Shown piece after piece: positions 9,269-18,547 of a stretch of 64,000 nt of DNA. The stretch's first letter is position 1. Each line of letters opens with the position of its first letter. The notes below the pieces were generated by a model. The model searched no databases and was not told where the DNA came from. It was given only the letters and a program-made list of their open reading frames with translations. Made by a program: the position numbers and the translations under genes. The DNA comes from CAVPCY01 sp963770765. Its GTDB lineage: Bacteria > Actinomycetota > Coriobacteriia > Anaerosomatales > PHET01. The stretch spans positions 1 to 64,000 of the forward strand of contig CAVYQS010000015.1 of NCBI GenBank assembly GCA_963770765.1. Direction: 5' to 3'.

Positions 9269-10558
9269 CTACTCCGGCGCTTCCTCGGCCTGTTGCCACA
9301 TCATCGCGCCCACCATCAGGTACAACAGCACGGTGTAGGGGTGCATGGTGTACAGCACCTCCGTGAGTCCTTGCGCAAAGAGCGTGGAGGCGAAGGCGAC
9401 GCCGATCCACGGGTACGACCGGGGCCGGATCCACAGCGCGAGCCACAGCAGCAGGATCGCATGCACTGCGAGCCACAAGGGGCCCGCGTACAGCAGGCGA
9501 TACAGCGCTTCGTTGTGAGGGTGAGCCAGCGGCGCGGTGTACTCGCGGTACTCCTGAAGCACCCCCCACGGGTTCTGAACGATTCCCTCGGCGACCGAAC
9601 CCCAGACCGCGAAGCGGCCCTGGAGGCTCTCGTCCACAAGCGTATCGGGCATCTCGATCTCGAGGGGCTGTGCCGAGATACCCGAGCCGGTCACCCGCAG
9701 CGGTCCGTAGCGGGCAGCAACGAGCGCGACCACGACCACCACTGCAGCGAGAGCGATCTTGGCCACCGTGGAGCGTCGGATCGTCGAGCCGGTGGTCGCG
9801 GCATGCTGAATCGCGGCGAGGATCGTCAGCAGTAGCCCGATCACCAGCGCGACCCGCGACTGGCTGGTGATCACGATCGTGACCGCACCCGCGATCGTCG
9901 CGATGCGAAGCTTGCCGGGCGGCATGACCATCATCGCCCAGAGCAGACCGAGCACGGCCATCGGCGCGAACATGTTCGGGTTGAACTCGAATCCTTGTGC
10001 CCGCGTGGGGTTGACCGCCGCCACGAGCCACTCGGCTGCGACCCGGTCCCACGTCGTCATCCAGACTCCCGGGGGCGTCGAGAACCCTGAGAGCTCCGCC
10101 ATCTGAAGAACACCTGCGATGGCCGATGCGATGACTGAGATCGCAACCAGGCCGTGTAGGGCGCTTGGTCGGCGGCGCCACAGGAAGGCACCTACCGCCA
10201 GGCACGAGAGGCTCGCCAGTGAGGGCAAAGCGAGGGACGCAGCAAGCTTCAGGGACCGCTCGGACCACCCGGCCAGCAGGTAGACCGCAGCGTCCGCCGC
10301 GAGGCAGGCGAAGCCGATCCACGCCAGCCTCACGTGGGTGACGCGGCGAACGGTGTCCTTGTCGGCGAACACAACGACCAGCCCGGCGAACAACGCGAGC
10401 AGATACAGCACGGGAATCACGACGAACACGCGCGAGCCGCCCTGCGGGTCGACGTAGCGCACCGGTAGAGCGATCCGGTACGCGAACAGCGCGGCCGGCA
10501 GCAGCAGCGTCGCGAGAACGATCGCGAGCGATCGCCAACGAGTGTCGTTCAGCTTCAA
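9269..10558 (-). CDS. O-antigen ligase family membrane protein
   Basis: This 429-residue minus-strand protein has about ten to twelve hydrophobic helices. A central extracytoplasmic segment, RFAVWGSVAEGIVQNPWGV followed by YTAPLAHPHNEALYRLLYAG, carries the H-P-H-N motif characteristic of O-antigen ligase/polymerase proteins. It lacks the TPR tail found in the two plus-strand relatives. It converges with the surface-protein fragments and diverges from cimA, ending the glycan/sorting region. The expected function is glycan ligation or polymerisation at the outer membrane face; substrate unknown. The gene is uninterrupted. Confidence 0.8.
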   Translation of the reverse strand: MKLNDTRWRSLAIVLATLLLPAALFAYRIALPVRYVDPQGGSRVFVVIPVLYLLALFAGLVVVFADKDTVRRVTHVRLAWIGFACLAADAAVYLLAGWSERSLKLAASLALPSLASLSCLAVGAFLWRRRPSALHGLVAISVIASAIAGVLQMAELSGFSTPPGVWMTTWDRVAAEWLVAAVNPTRAQGFEFNPNMFAPMAVLGLLWAMMVMPPGKLRIATIAGAVTIVITSQSRVALVIGLLLTILAAIQHAATTGSTIRRSTVAKIALAAVVVVVALVAARYGPLRVTGSGISAQPLEIEMPDTLVDESLQGRFAVWGSVAEGIVQNPWGVLQEYREYTAPLAHPHNEALYRLLYAGPLWLAVHAILLLWLALWIRPRSYPWIGVAFASTLFAQGLTEVLYTMHPYTVLLYLMVGAMMWQQAEEAPE

Positions 10559-10652
10559 GGCCCTCCTCAGACCGGATGCAGCACTCTACCACGGTCGCGC
10601 TGGCCAGCCCGAGCGTTCGAACGCCGGCCACTCGCATCCCGCCCAAGTCGCT

Positions 10653-10658
10653 TATCAT
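10653..10658 (+). promoter_or_regulatory. Possible -10 element for cimA
   Basis: TATCAT lies about 70 bases before the cimA start. The same hexamer occurs ahead of several other genes in the window (1393, 62438 and 63896). No good -35 hexamer is visible, so confidence is low. Confidence 0.3.
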
Positions 10659-10728
10659 GAGACCCACGATTGATGCGAGCGGTCACACATCGATGCTCGC
10701 ACGAGCTCCAGGGAGGCGGGCCGAGACC

Positions 10729-12328
10729 ATGGCTCCGGGGGAACGCGTACGCCCATCGACAACACTCTACGACACCACGCTTCGCGACGGCACCCAGCGC
10801 GAAGGGTTGTCGCTCTCGGTCGAGGACAAGCTGCGGATCGCGGCCAAGCTCGATCTTCTCGGCGTGCACTACATCGAGGGAGGGTTCCCGGGCTCCAACC
10901 CCAAAGACATCGAGTTCTTCGAGCGGGCCCGCGACCTCACGCTCGAGCAGGCCGTCATCTCGGCGTTCGGCACGACGCGGCGCAAGGACACCGCCGCCGA
11001 GGACGACCCGGGCCTGCAGGCGCTGCTCGACACCGGCTGCCCTGCGCTGTGCGTCTTCGGCAAGGCGTGGGACGTCCACGTCACGGAGACGCTTCAGACG
11101 ACGCTTGCGGAGAACGTCGCGATGGTGCGAGACTCGGTCGCCTTCCTGAAGGCCGCCGGACGCACGGTGTTCTTCGACGCCGAGCACTTCTTCGACGGCT
11201 ACAAGGCCGACGCGACCTACGCGCTCGAGGTCTGCCAGGCGGCGGCCGAGGCGGGCGCCGATGCGGTCGTCCTGTGCGACACGAACGGCGGCACGCTGCC
11301 GCACGAGGTCCTGCGGATCGTGGGCGAGATGTCGCTTGCTCTCGACGTGCCGCTGGGCATCCACACGCACAACGACACGGGCTGCGCGGTCGCCAACTCG
11401 CTGATCGCGGTCGAGGCCGGCTGCACGCACGTCCAGGGCACGATGAACGGCTACGGCGAGCGCGCCGGCAACGCCGACCTCACAAGCATCATCCCGTCAC
11501 TCGTGCTCAAGATGGACGACGACTGCGTCACGGCCGACCAGCTCAAGCTGTTGACCGAGGTGAGCCACTTCGTCGCCGAGACCGCGAACCTCTCGCCCTT
11601 CCCGCACCAGCCCTACGTGGGCACGAGCGCGTTCGCCCACAAGGGCGGCGTGCACGCGAGCGCGGCGGCGCGGCTTCCCGAGGCCTACGAGCACGTGGAC
11701 CCCTCGCGGGTGGGCAACCTCGCCCGCGTGGTCGTGAGCGAGCTCGCCGGTCGCGCGTCGCTGACCCTCAAGGCCAAGGAGATGGGGATCGAGCTCGCCG
11801 GAGACACCGCCGGCGACGTGCTCGACGTCATCAAGGACATGGAGTACCACGGCTACTCGTTCGAGGCGGCAGACGCATCCCTCGAGATCATGCTGCGCAA
11901 GCGGACCGGGGGATTCGAGCCGCTCGTTCAACCTCGAATCGTTCCGCGTGATCGCCGAGAAGCGCGAGGACGGCCGCGTCGCGACCGAGGCGACCATCAA
12001 GGTCCACGTGGGCGGGCACCGCTACATCGCCACCGCAGAGGGCAACGGCCCCGTCAACGCGCTCGACAAGGCGCTTCGCATCGCGATCGGACGCTACTAT
12101 CCGCGCCTGGCCGAGATGCAGCTCGCCGACTTCAAGGTCCGCGTGCTCGATGAGAACAAGGGCACCGGCGCGGTGACCCGAGTCCTGATCGAATCGAGCG
12201 ACCAGGAGACCTCATGGGGCACCGTGGGCGTCTCTGAGAACATCATCGAGGCGTCGTGGGAGGCACTCGTCGACTCCATCGAGTACGGGCTGTCACGCCG
12301 CCCTACCGAGCCTGACACGCAGGGCTGA
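10729..12328 (+). CDS. cimA: Citramalate synthase (frameshifted)
   Basis: This gene encodes a CimA-type enzyme of about 530 residues that condenses pyruvate and acetyl-CoA to citramalate, the first step of the threonine-independent route to isoleucine. The start at ATG 10729 is chosen because GGGAGGCGGG sits 8 bases ahead and the family motif TTLYDTTLRDGTQREG follows shortly. Other signature segments are HTHNDTGCAVANSL and NGYGERAGNADL (metal and substrate binding), and a C-terminal LeuA-type regulatory domain. A one-base insertion near 11926 moves the regulatory domain (FNLESFRVIAEKRE onward) into another frame. Homocitrate or isopropylmalate synthase is less likely because the long C-terminal layout fits CimA. 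The gene stands apart from the his and trp operons. Confidence 0.88.
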
Positions 12329-12423
12329 GCCCGGGACATTCGGTAAACGGGGCAGGAGAGGACTTCGCGCGCATGGAATCAGAACTACCGAGAGACGATT
12401 TCGACCGGACCCGGGGGAGCGGC

Positions 12424-13182
12424 ATGCGTGTCGTGCGTTTGCTCTTCGAGGGTGACTGCCGCTACGGACTCGCCGACGAAACCACCGTCACCCTTCTGAG
12501 TGATGAACCGTTCGCAGCGTGGGAGCCCGACGGGCTGCTCTCGCTCGCTGAAGCGTCGCTGCTGCCGCCCGTGGCGCCCACCAAGATCGTGTGCGTCGGG
12601 CTCAACTACAAGAACCACATCGCCGAGATGGGTCACCAGACGCCCCGCGAGCCCGTGATCTTCCTCAAGCCCTCCACGTCGGTGATCGGCCCCGGGGCGC
12701 CCATCCCGATACCCGACGGCATCGGTCGAGTGGATCACGAAGCCGAGCTGGGAGTGGTCGTCGGTCGTCGCACCCACAGAGCGAGTCCTGACGAGGCGGC
12801 CGCCAACGTCCTCGGCTTCACCTGTGGCAACGACGTGACCGCTCGTGACCTCCAGAAGGTCGACGGGCAGTGGTCGCGGGCTAAGGGTTTCGACGGCTTC
12901 TGCCCGCTGGGCCCGTGGGTCGCGACCGACGTCGATCCAAGCGACCTGCTGGTGGAGTGCTACGTGAACGGGGAGCAGCGCCAGTCGGCTCGTACCAGCG
13001 AGATGCTCTTCGATCCCTACGAACTCGTGAGCTTCGCGAGCCACGTGATGACCCTCGTGCCGGGAGACATCGTACTCACGGGGACTCCGGGCGGGATCGG
13101 GCCGATCGTCTGCGGCGACACCGTCGAGGTGCGGATCGAGAACGTGGGGTCGCTCGTGAACCCCGTGTGCGCCTCGGCCTGA
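12424..13182 (+). CDS. Fumarylacetoacetate hydrolase family protein
   Basis: The 252-residue protein has the FAH fold signature: CVGLNYKNHIAEMG at the N-terminal side, the metal-binding DHEAELGVVVG, GNDVTARDLQ and the C-terminal LTGTPGGIG. Family members hydrolyse or decarboxylate beta-diketo or hydroxy-oxo acids (fumarylpyruvate, oxaloacetate, 2-hydroxyhepta-2,4-diene-1,7-dioate); the exact substrate cannot be told. ATG 12424 matches the usual family start (MRVVRLLFEG) and has GGGGGAG just before it; an in-frame ATG at 12373, also with a ribosome site, would add 17 residues. It follows cimA by 95 bases and precedes an MFS gene, but no pathway link is evident. Confidence 0.85.
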   Translation: MRVVRLLFEGDCRYGLADETTVTLLSDEPFAAWEPDGLLSLAEASLLPPVAPTKIVCVGLNYKNHIAEMGHQTPREPVIFLKPSTSVIGPGAPIPIPDGIGRVDHEAELGVVVGRRTHRASPDEAAANVLGFTCGNDVTARDLQKVDGQWSRAKGFDGFCPLGPWVATDVDPSDLLVECYVNGEQRQSARTSEMLFDPYELVSFASHVMTLVPGDIVLTGTPGGIGPIVCGDTVEVRIENVGSLVNPVCASA

Positions 13183-13204
13183 CGCGCGAGAAGACCGACC
13201 AGTC

Positions 13205-14453
13205 GTGTTGTTCCGCGAACCCACCATCGCGCGCGTCACGCTCGCGCGCTTCATAGCCCGACTCGGCGGCGAGGCGGCGTTCTTCATCGGCGTGTGGGGG
13301 CTTGCGGCCTACACCTTCCGCGCGACGCCGGGGCAGATCGCGGCGTTGATGGCGGTTCTGGCCGTCTCATCGATGATCGGCGCGTCGTTCGCGGGCGTGC
13401 TCGTCGACCGCTTCGGTCCGCGAACGGTGCTGGTCGCCGCTCAGTTCTTCTACGTTCCGGTCGCGATCGCCATCACCTTCGTCGGGTCGCTGGAGCAGCT
13501 GATCGGCATGTGCGCGCTGCTCGGTCTGGCGACCGCGCCGATCATGACCGCGACCGGCTCGTTCGCTCCGTACCTGACGAGCGACTCCAAGAAGATGGAG
13601 AAGGTCAACGCGCTCATCGAGGGCGCGGGAGCCCTGTCGTTCGTCCTCGGCCCCGCACTGGGCGCGGTCGTGGCCAAGGTGTGGTCGATAGAGGCCGTCT
13701 TCTATGTGGACGCCGTGCTCACGACGACCGGCGCACTGCTGGTGCTGCCGGTGAAGACGCCGCCCGTGGGCGGAGAGCGCCGGAGCGCCTTTGGCGAGGT
13801 CGTCGAAGGGATACGCGTGTCCTACGGGCTGCGCGGGGTCCGCTACTACGTGCTCATGGGCACGCTGATGTGGTTCTCGTTCGGAGCGTTCGGCGCTCTT
13901 GAGCCCCTCTTCTATCGCGACGTGGTCAAGACGGGGGTCGAGACGATCGGTTACATGAACTCGCTGTTCGGGCTCGGCATCGGCGCCGGTGCGTGGCTGC
14001 TCACCAGGCTTCCGAGCAAGGCGACCAGCGCGCGGGGCCTCGCGCTCGGGGCCGCGATGATGGGCGCGTGCGCCGCGCTCTACGTGGGCACCGACGACCT
14101 CAGGGTCATCGCGCTGGGGGCCGTCGTGTGGGGTCTCGTGATCGGAGCCACCGAACCGCTGCTGAGAACGCTGATGCAGACCGACGCACCCGAGGAGTTC
14201 GTGGGTCGGGTGATGGGGACCGCCCAGGTGCACCGCAGCGCCGGCGAGATCGTGCCGCTCGCGCTCGCTCCCGGGCTCGCTGCGGCGTTCGGCGTCCAGC
14301 CCGTCATGATCGCGGGCGCGGCGCTCGCGGCGGTCATCGCGCTGCTCACGCTTGCCGCATGCCGCCTCGATCGACCGCGAGCGGAAGCCCTCGCGGTCCG
14401 TGCGCCTCGACGAGGCGCTGGCGACCGACGATCCGATCAGCCCGCTCACGTAG
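13205..14453 (+). CDS. MFS transporter
   Basis: This GTG-start gene encodes a 12-helix major facilitator superfamily protein of about 415 residues. The first helices and the loop-2 motif are clear (ASFAGVLVDRFGPRTVL, with D-R-x-G), as is a central break between the two six-helix halves. It resembles enterobactin-exporter-like MFS permeases with a VGRVMG loop, but the substrate is unknown. Near 14365 a one-base shift appears: the frame used by the transporter reads on without a stop into the next gene, whereas the adjacent frame gives a natural hydrophilic tail (RLDEALATDDPISPLT) and stops at TAG 14451-14453. I take 14453 as the true end. Confidence 0.75.
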
Positions 14454-14653
14454 CGAAGGGCACGATCGGGCACCGCGCGCACGAAAGCGAGGGCGCTCAG
14501 CTCGGTCCCCGACCGCACCGCACGCTCGCAGCCGCCGCTCGTCATCAAGCCATCACCGCTCAGCTATCCACAGGCACAGCATGTCGGGCGTGCGTGCTAT
14601 TCTCGGCACGATATGTTGTGGTTCGTGACGACGCACAGGGGGAGTCACCGACG

Positions 14654-14959
14654 ATGGTCGAAGACCGCCTTCGCACCCGCGAAGTCGATGAGTTGCTGCG
14701 GGCGCTGCTCGCGCTGGAGAGCCCCGACGACGCCTACGCGTTGCTGGTGGACCTGTGCACCGTGCGCGAGATCCAGGAGATGGCCCAGCGCCTCGAAGTC
14801 GCCCGGCTGCTCTCGGCGGGCGAACACTACAGCGCGATCCAGGAGACCACCGGCGCCTCGGCCACCACGATCTCGCGCGTGAGCAAGGCGCTCAACTACG
14901 GGGCAGACGGCTACCGCCGCGTGCTCGACCGCATGGCCGGCTCTGAGAACACACAGTAG
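14654..14959 (+). CDS. YerC/YecD-type TrpR-like DNA-binding protein
   Basis: This 101-residue protein matches the TrpR-related YerC/YecD family. Its helix-turn-helix reads AQRLEVARLLSAGEHYSAIQ followed by TTGASATTISRVSKALNYG, close to the Trp repressor reader head. ATG 14654 has AGGGGGAG ahead at suitable spacing. The gene sits 14 bases upstream of dnaE, so the two may be cotranscribed. The upstream 200 bases hold a possible promoter but no recognised structure. The target and co-repressor of this family are not established; given the his and trp operons nearby, amino-acid control is possible but unproven. Confidence 0.85.
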   Translation: MVEDRLRTREVDELLRALLALESPDDAYALLVDLCTVREIQEMAQRLEVARLLSAGEHYSAIQETTGASATTISRVSKALNYGADGYRRVLDRMAGSENTQ

Positions 14960-14973
14960 GGGGCGCGTCCTTC

Positions 14974-17900
14974 GTGTCTTTCGTTCACCTGCATACGCAT
15001 ACCGAGTACTCCCTTCTCGACGGCGCCGCGCGCGTGAGCGATCTCGTGCAGCGCGCCGTCGAGTTCGAGATGCCTGCTCTGGCGATCACCGATCACGGCT
15101 ACATGTACGGCGCGGTGGACTTCTACAAGACCGCGAAGGCCGCGGGCATCAAGCCGATCATCGGCTGCGAGGTCTACTTCGTGCCGCACAGCCGTCTCAA
15201 CCGAGACACCAAGCCCGACCTCTATCACCTGCTGCTTCTCGCCAAAGACAACGTGGGCTACCGCAACCTCATGGCCCTGGTGAGCGAGGCCGCGGTCAGC
15301 GGCTTCTACTACAAACCTCAAGTCGACCTCGAGACCCTGGAGAAGTACTCCGAGGGGCTCATCGGCACCTCGGCGTGCATGAGCGGCATCATCAGCAAGT
15401 CCATCGAGCGAGGCGAGCCCGAGAACGCGGTCAAGTGGGCGCAGGAGTACGCGCGGGTGTTCGCGCCCGGGGACTTCTACCTCGAGGTCCAGGAACAGGG
15501 CATCACCGCCGACAACGGCGTCACCCAGACGCAGATCAACGCCGCGATCGCCCAGATAGGCTCCGACCTCGGCCTGCCGCTCGTCGCGACCAACGACATC
15601 CACTACCTCTCACGCAGGGACGCGGAGACCCAGGACCTGCTTCTGTGCATCAACACGAACTCCACCGTCGACCAGCCCGGACGCATGAAGTTCAGCTGCG
15701 ACGAGTTCTACATGAAGTCGGCCCAGGAGATGGCCGCCTCGATGGAGGCCTATCCCGAGGCGCTCGCCAACACCCTCGCGATCGCCGAGAAGTGCAACGT
15801 CGACATCGAGACCGGCACCATCATCCTGCCCAAGTTCGACGTGCCGGAGGGCCTCACCGAAGAGGCGTTCCTGCGCGAACGCTGCATGGAGGGTCTCACG
15901 GAGCGCTACGGCGACCCGGTACCCGACAACGTGATCGAGCGCCTCGACTACGAGCTGTCGATCGTGGCGCCCAAGGGCATCGCGGCGTACTTCCTGATCG
16001 TCCAGGACTTCACCTTGTGGGCGAAGCGGCAGGGGATCGGCGTGGGTCCGGGCCGAGGGAGCGCGGCCGGGTCGATCATCAGCTACTCGCTGGGCATCAC
16101 GAACCTCGATCCGATCGAGAACGGTCTGCTGTTCGAGCGCTTCCTGAACCCCGAGCGCACCGAGATGCCCGATATCGACATGGACTTCGACGACGCGCGG
16201 CGCGGCGAGGTCATCGACTACGTCAAGGACAAGTACGGGGCCGACAAGGTCGCGCAGATCATCACCTTCAACAAGATGAAGGCGCGTGCGGCCGTACGCG
16301 ACGCCGGGCGCGTCATGGGCTACCCCTACGGCGTGCCCGACAAGATCTCGAAGATGATCCTCGAGGAGCTCGGCGCCACCATCAACCAGTCGCTCGATGC
16401 GAGCACCGAGTTCAAGGCCGACTACACCGCCAATCCGGACACCAAGCGCATCGTCGACGCCGCGATCTCGCTCGAGGGGATCACGCGTGGTGAGGGCGTG
16501 CACGCCGCAGGTGTCGTCATCTGCCGAGACCCGCTGCACTACTACGTGCCGGTGAAGTACGACACCAAGGGCGGCTCGGTCATCACCCAGTACGACGGCC
16601 CCACCGTGGCCGACATGGGCCTGCTCAAGATGGACTTCCTGGGCCTGCGCACGCTCACCGTGATCGCCGACGCGGTGCGCAACATCGAGAAGAACCACGG
16701 GGTCAAGCTGGTCCCCGACGACCTGCCGCTCGACGATGCGGAGACGTTCGCGCTCATGCAGCGCGGCGATACCGCGGGCGTGTTCCAGATCGAGTCGCCG
16801 GGCATGCGCCAGCTGCTCAAGCGGATGAAGCCCGAGACGTTCGGCGACATCGTCGCGATCCTCGCGCTCTACCGGCCCGGGCCGCTGAAGTCGGGCATGG
16901 TCGACGACTTCGTCGACCGCAAGCGGGGTAAGCGCGAGATCACCTACTACGACGACCGCCTCAAGGAGCTGCTCGAGGAGACGTACGGAGCGATCGTCTA
17001 CCAGGAGCAGGTCATGCGCATCTCGATGCTCATGAGCGGCTTCTCGGCGGCCAAGGCCGACAAGCTGCGAAAGGCGATGGGCAAGAAGGACAAGGACATC
17101 CTCGACCTGCTCAAGGCCGATTGGGTCAACGGCGCGCGGGACAACGACTACGACCCCAAGCTCGCAGAGCGCATGTGGACCGATATCGAGAAGTTCGCCG
17201 AGTATGCGTTCAACAAGAGCCACTCGGCGGCCTACGGCCTGCTCACGATGCAGACGGCGTATCTCAAGGCGCACTACCCGCTGGAGTACATGGCCGCGGT
17301 GCTCACGAGCTACACGGGGCGCACCGACGACATCGTCAAGTACGTGGGGGAGTGCAACCGGGCCGGGATGACGGTGCTGCCACCGGACGTGAACACCTCG
17401 GGCAAGGACTTCACCGCTGTCGCCGGTCAAGGCATCCGTTTCGGCCTCGCGGGCATCCGCGGCGTGGGTGAGGGCGTGGTCGAGGGCATCACCGAGGCAC
17501 GCGAGGAGGGCGGGGAGTTCACCTCTCTGCACGATTTCGTGGACCGCGTCGACCTGACCAGGCTCAACAAGAAGACCCTGGAGTCGCTCATCAAGGCCGG
17601 GGCGTTCGACTCGACCGGCTACCCGCGCAAGCAGCTCATGGGGCTGCTCGAAGGCGGCGGCATCCTCGAGGCGGCCGTCAAGCGCCAGCGCGACCGCGCG
17701 AACGGGCAGGTGTCGATGTTCGACATGCTCGACGCCGGCGAGAACGGCTTCTCCGACGACGTCCCGCCGTCCGACGGCGTCGAGTGGCAGAAGCGCATGA
17801 AGCTCGCGTTCGAGAAGGAGATGCTCGGCATCTTCGTCTCCGATCACCCGCTGCGCGACATCGAGCCTGCGGTGCGCAACGCCGCCGACTGTTCGCTCGG

Positions 17901-18423
17901 CGACGAGCTGAAGGCCGGGACGACGTGCTGGTTCGCCGGCATGCTCTCATCGGTGTCGCTCAAGCCCACGAAGAAGGGGCCGATGATGGCCGTCGTGACC
18001 CTCGAGGACCTCGACGGGTCGATCGAGGCGGTGTTGTTCCCCACGATGCTCGAGCGCGTCCGCGATCTCATCGTCGAGGATGCCGTGCTTCGCGTGAAGG
18101 GCAAGGTCGAGGAGGACGACCGCGGCCGCAAGCTGATCGTGCTCGAGATCGAGCCGTTCGACGGGGCGGAGTTCGCGAAGCCACCGCGCAAGGTCGTCGT
18201 TCGCACGGACGCCGGCGCTCTCGTGAACGGCCGTGCCGACAAGCTCAAGCGGATCCTCACGCACTTCCCGGGTCTCGACATCGTCGAGATGCACGTCTGG
18301 GACGCCGAGAGGCAGCGCACGGTGGTGTGCACGATGCCGGAGCGTGTCAACGCGGATGCGAACGGGCTCTATGCCGAGCTCATGGAGATCTTCGGGGGAG
18401 ACTCGGTCGATCACGCGGCGTGA
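14974..18423 (+). CDS. dnaE: DNA polymerase III subunit alpha
   Basis: The 1149-residue catalytic subunit of the replicative polymerase is uninterrupted. The N-terminal PHP domain starts at once (FVHLHTHTEYSLLDG) with several His/Asp metal ligands retained. The palm domain carries GPGRGSAAGS and the catalytic aspartates in PDIDMDFDD near residue 400. Later come the finger/beta-binding regions (YGAIVYQEQVM, FNKSHSAAYG), and an OB domain around residues 975-1060. Length is typical for DnaE1 in actinobacteria. The start is GTG 14974, 14 bases after the YerC-like gene. This intact 3.4 kb frame contrasts with the frameshift-rich first 6.7 kb. Confidence 0.97.
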   Translation: MSFVHLHTHTEYSLLDGAARVSDLVQRAVEFEMPALAITDHGYMYGAVDFYKTAKAAGIKPIIGCEVYFVPHSRLNRDTKPDLYHLLLLAKDNVGYRNLMALVSEAAVSGFYYKPQVDLETLEKYSEGLIGTSACMSGIISKSIERGEPENAVKWAQEYARVFAPGDFYLEVQEQGITADNGVTQTQINAAIAQIGSDLGLPLVATNDIHYLSRRDAETQDLLLCINTNSTVDQPGRMKFSCDEFYMKSAQEMAASMEAYPEALANTLAIAEKCNVDIETGTIILPKFDVPEGLTEEAFLRERCMEGLTERYGDPVPDNVIERLDYELSIVAPKGIAAYFLIVQDFTLWAKRQGIGVGPGRGSAAGSIISYSLGITNLDPIENGLLFERFLNPERTEMPDIDMDFDDARRGEVIDYVKDKYGADKVAQIITFNKMKARAAVRDAGRVMGYPYGVPDKISKMILEELGATINQSLDASTEFKADYTANPDTKRIVDAAISLEGITRGEGVHAAGVVICRDPLHYYVPVKYDTKGGSVITQYDGPTVADMGLLKMDFLGLRTLTVIADAVRNIEKNHGVKLVPDDLPLDDAETFALMQRGDTAGVFQIESPGMRQLLKRMKPETFGDIVAILALYRPGPLKSGMVDDFVDRKRGKREITYYDDRLKELLEETYGAIVYQEQVMRISMLMSGFSAAKADKLRKAMGKKDKDILDLLKADWVNGARDNDYDPKLAERMWTDIEKFAEYAFNKSHSAAYGLLTMQTAYLKAHYPLEYMAAVLTSYTGRTDDIVKYVGECNRAGMTVLPPDVNTSGKDFTAVAGQGIRFGLAGIRGVGEGVVEGITEAREEGGEFTSLHDFVDRVDLTRLNKKTLESLIKAGAFDSTGYPRKQLMGLLEGGGILEAAVKRQRDRANGQVSMFDMLDAGENGFSDDVPPSDGVEWQKRMKLAFEKEMLGIFVSDHPLRDIEPAVRNAADCSLGDELKAGTTCWFAGMLSSVSLKPTKKGPMMAVVTLEDLDGSIEAVLFPTMLERVRDLIVEDAVLRVKGKVEEDDRGRKLIVLEIEPFDGAEFAKPPRKVVVRTDAGALVNGRADKLKRILTHFPGLDIVEMHVWDAERQRTVVCTMPERVNADANGLYAELMEIFGGDSVDHAA

Positions 18424-18446
18424 CTCGTGTAGGTGGTACACATCGG

Positions 18447-18477
18447 TTGTACTACAGCACTCTACTGTGATAGAGTG
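18447..18477 (+). promoter_or_regulatory. Possible his promoter with inverted-repeat operator
   Basis: In the 124-base gap before hisZ, TTGTAC (18447-18452) could be a -35 box. It is followed by the perfect inverted repeat CACTCTA-N6-TAGAGTG (18458-18477), which would overlap the -10 region. A second imperfect repeat (GGTACA at 18435, TGTACT at 18448) lies just upstream. The arrangement suggests a regulated his operon promoter; no regulator can be named. Confidence 0.4.
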
Positions 18478-18547
18478 ATTGAGGGAGTCGCATCCGCGGC
18501 ATACATCCCGTACCTGAATCCACGATCTTGTTGAGGGGTCTTGTTCC

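Noticed and set aside
13205..14959. One open frame joining the MFS transporter to the YerC/TrpR-like protein
   Set aside because: The join is low-complexity, non-conserved sequence; the adjacent frame gives a natural transporter end at 14453, and the regulator has its own ribosome site and ATG at 14654. The fusion is most likely an artefact of a one-base shift.
15610..17847. Long open frame of about 745 codons on the minus strand within dnaE
   Set aside because: It is the mirror of a well-conserved dnaE in GC-rich codons, with low-complexity Arg/Val/Asp/Leu-rich sequence and no recognisable domain. Similar long antisense frames elsewhere are rejected too.
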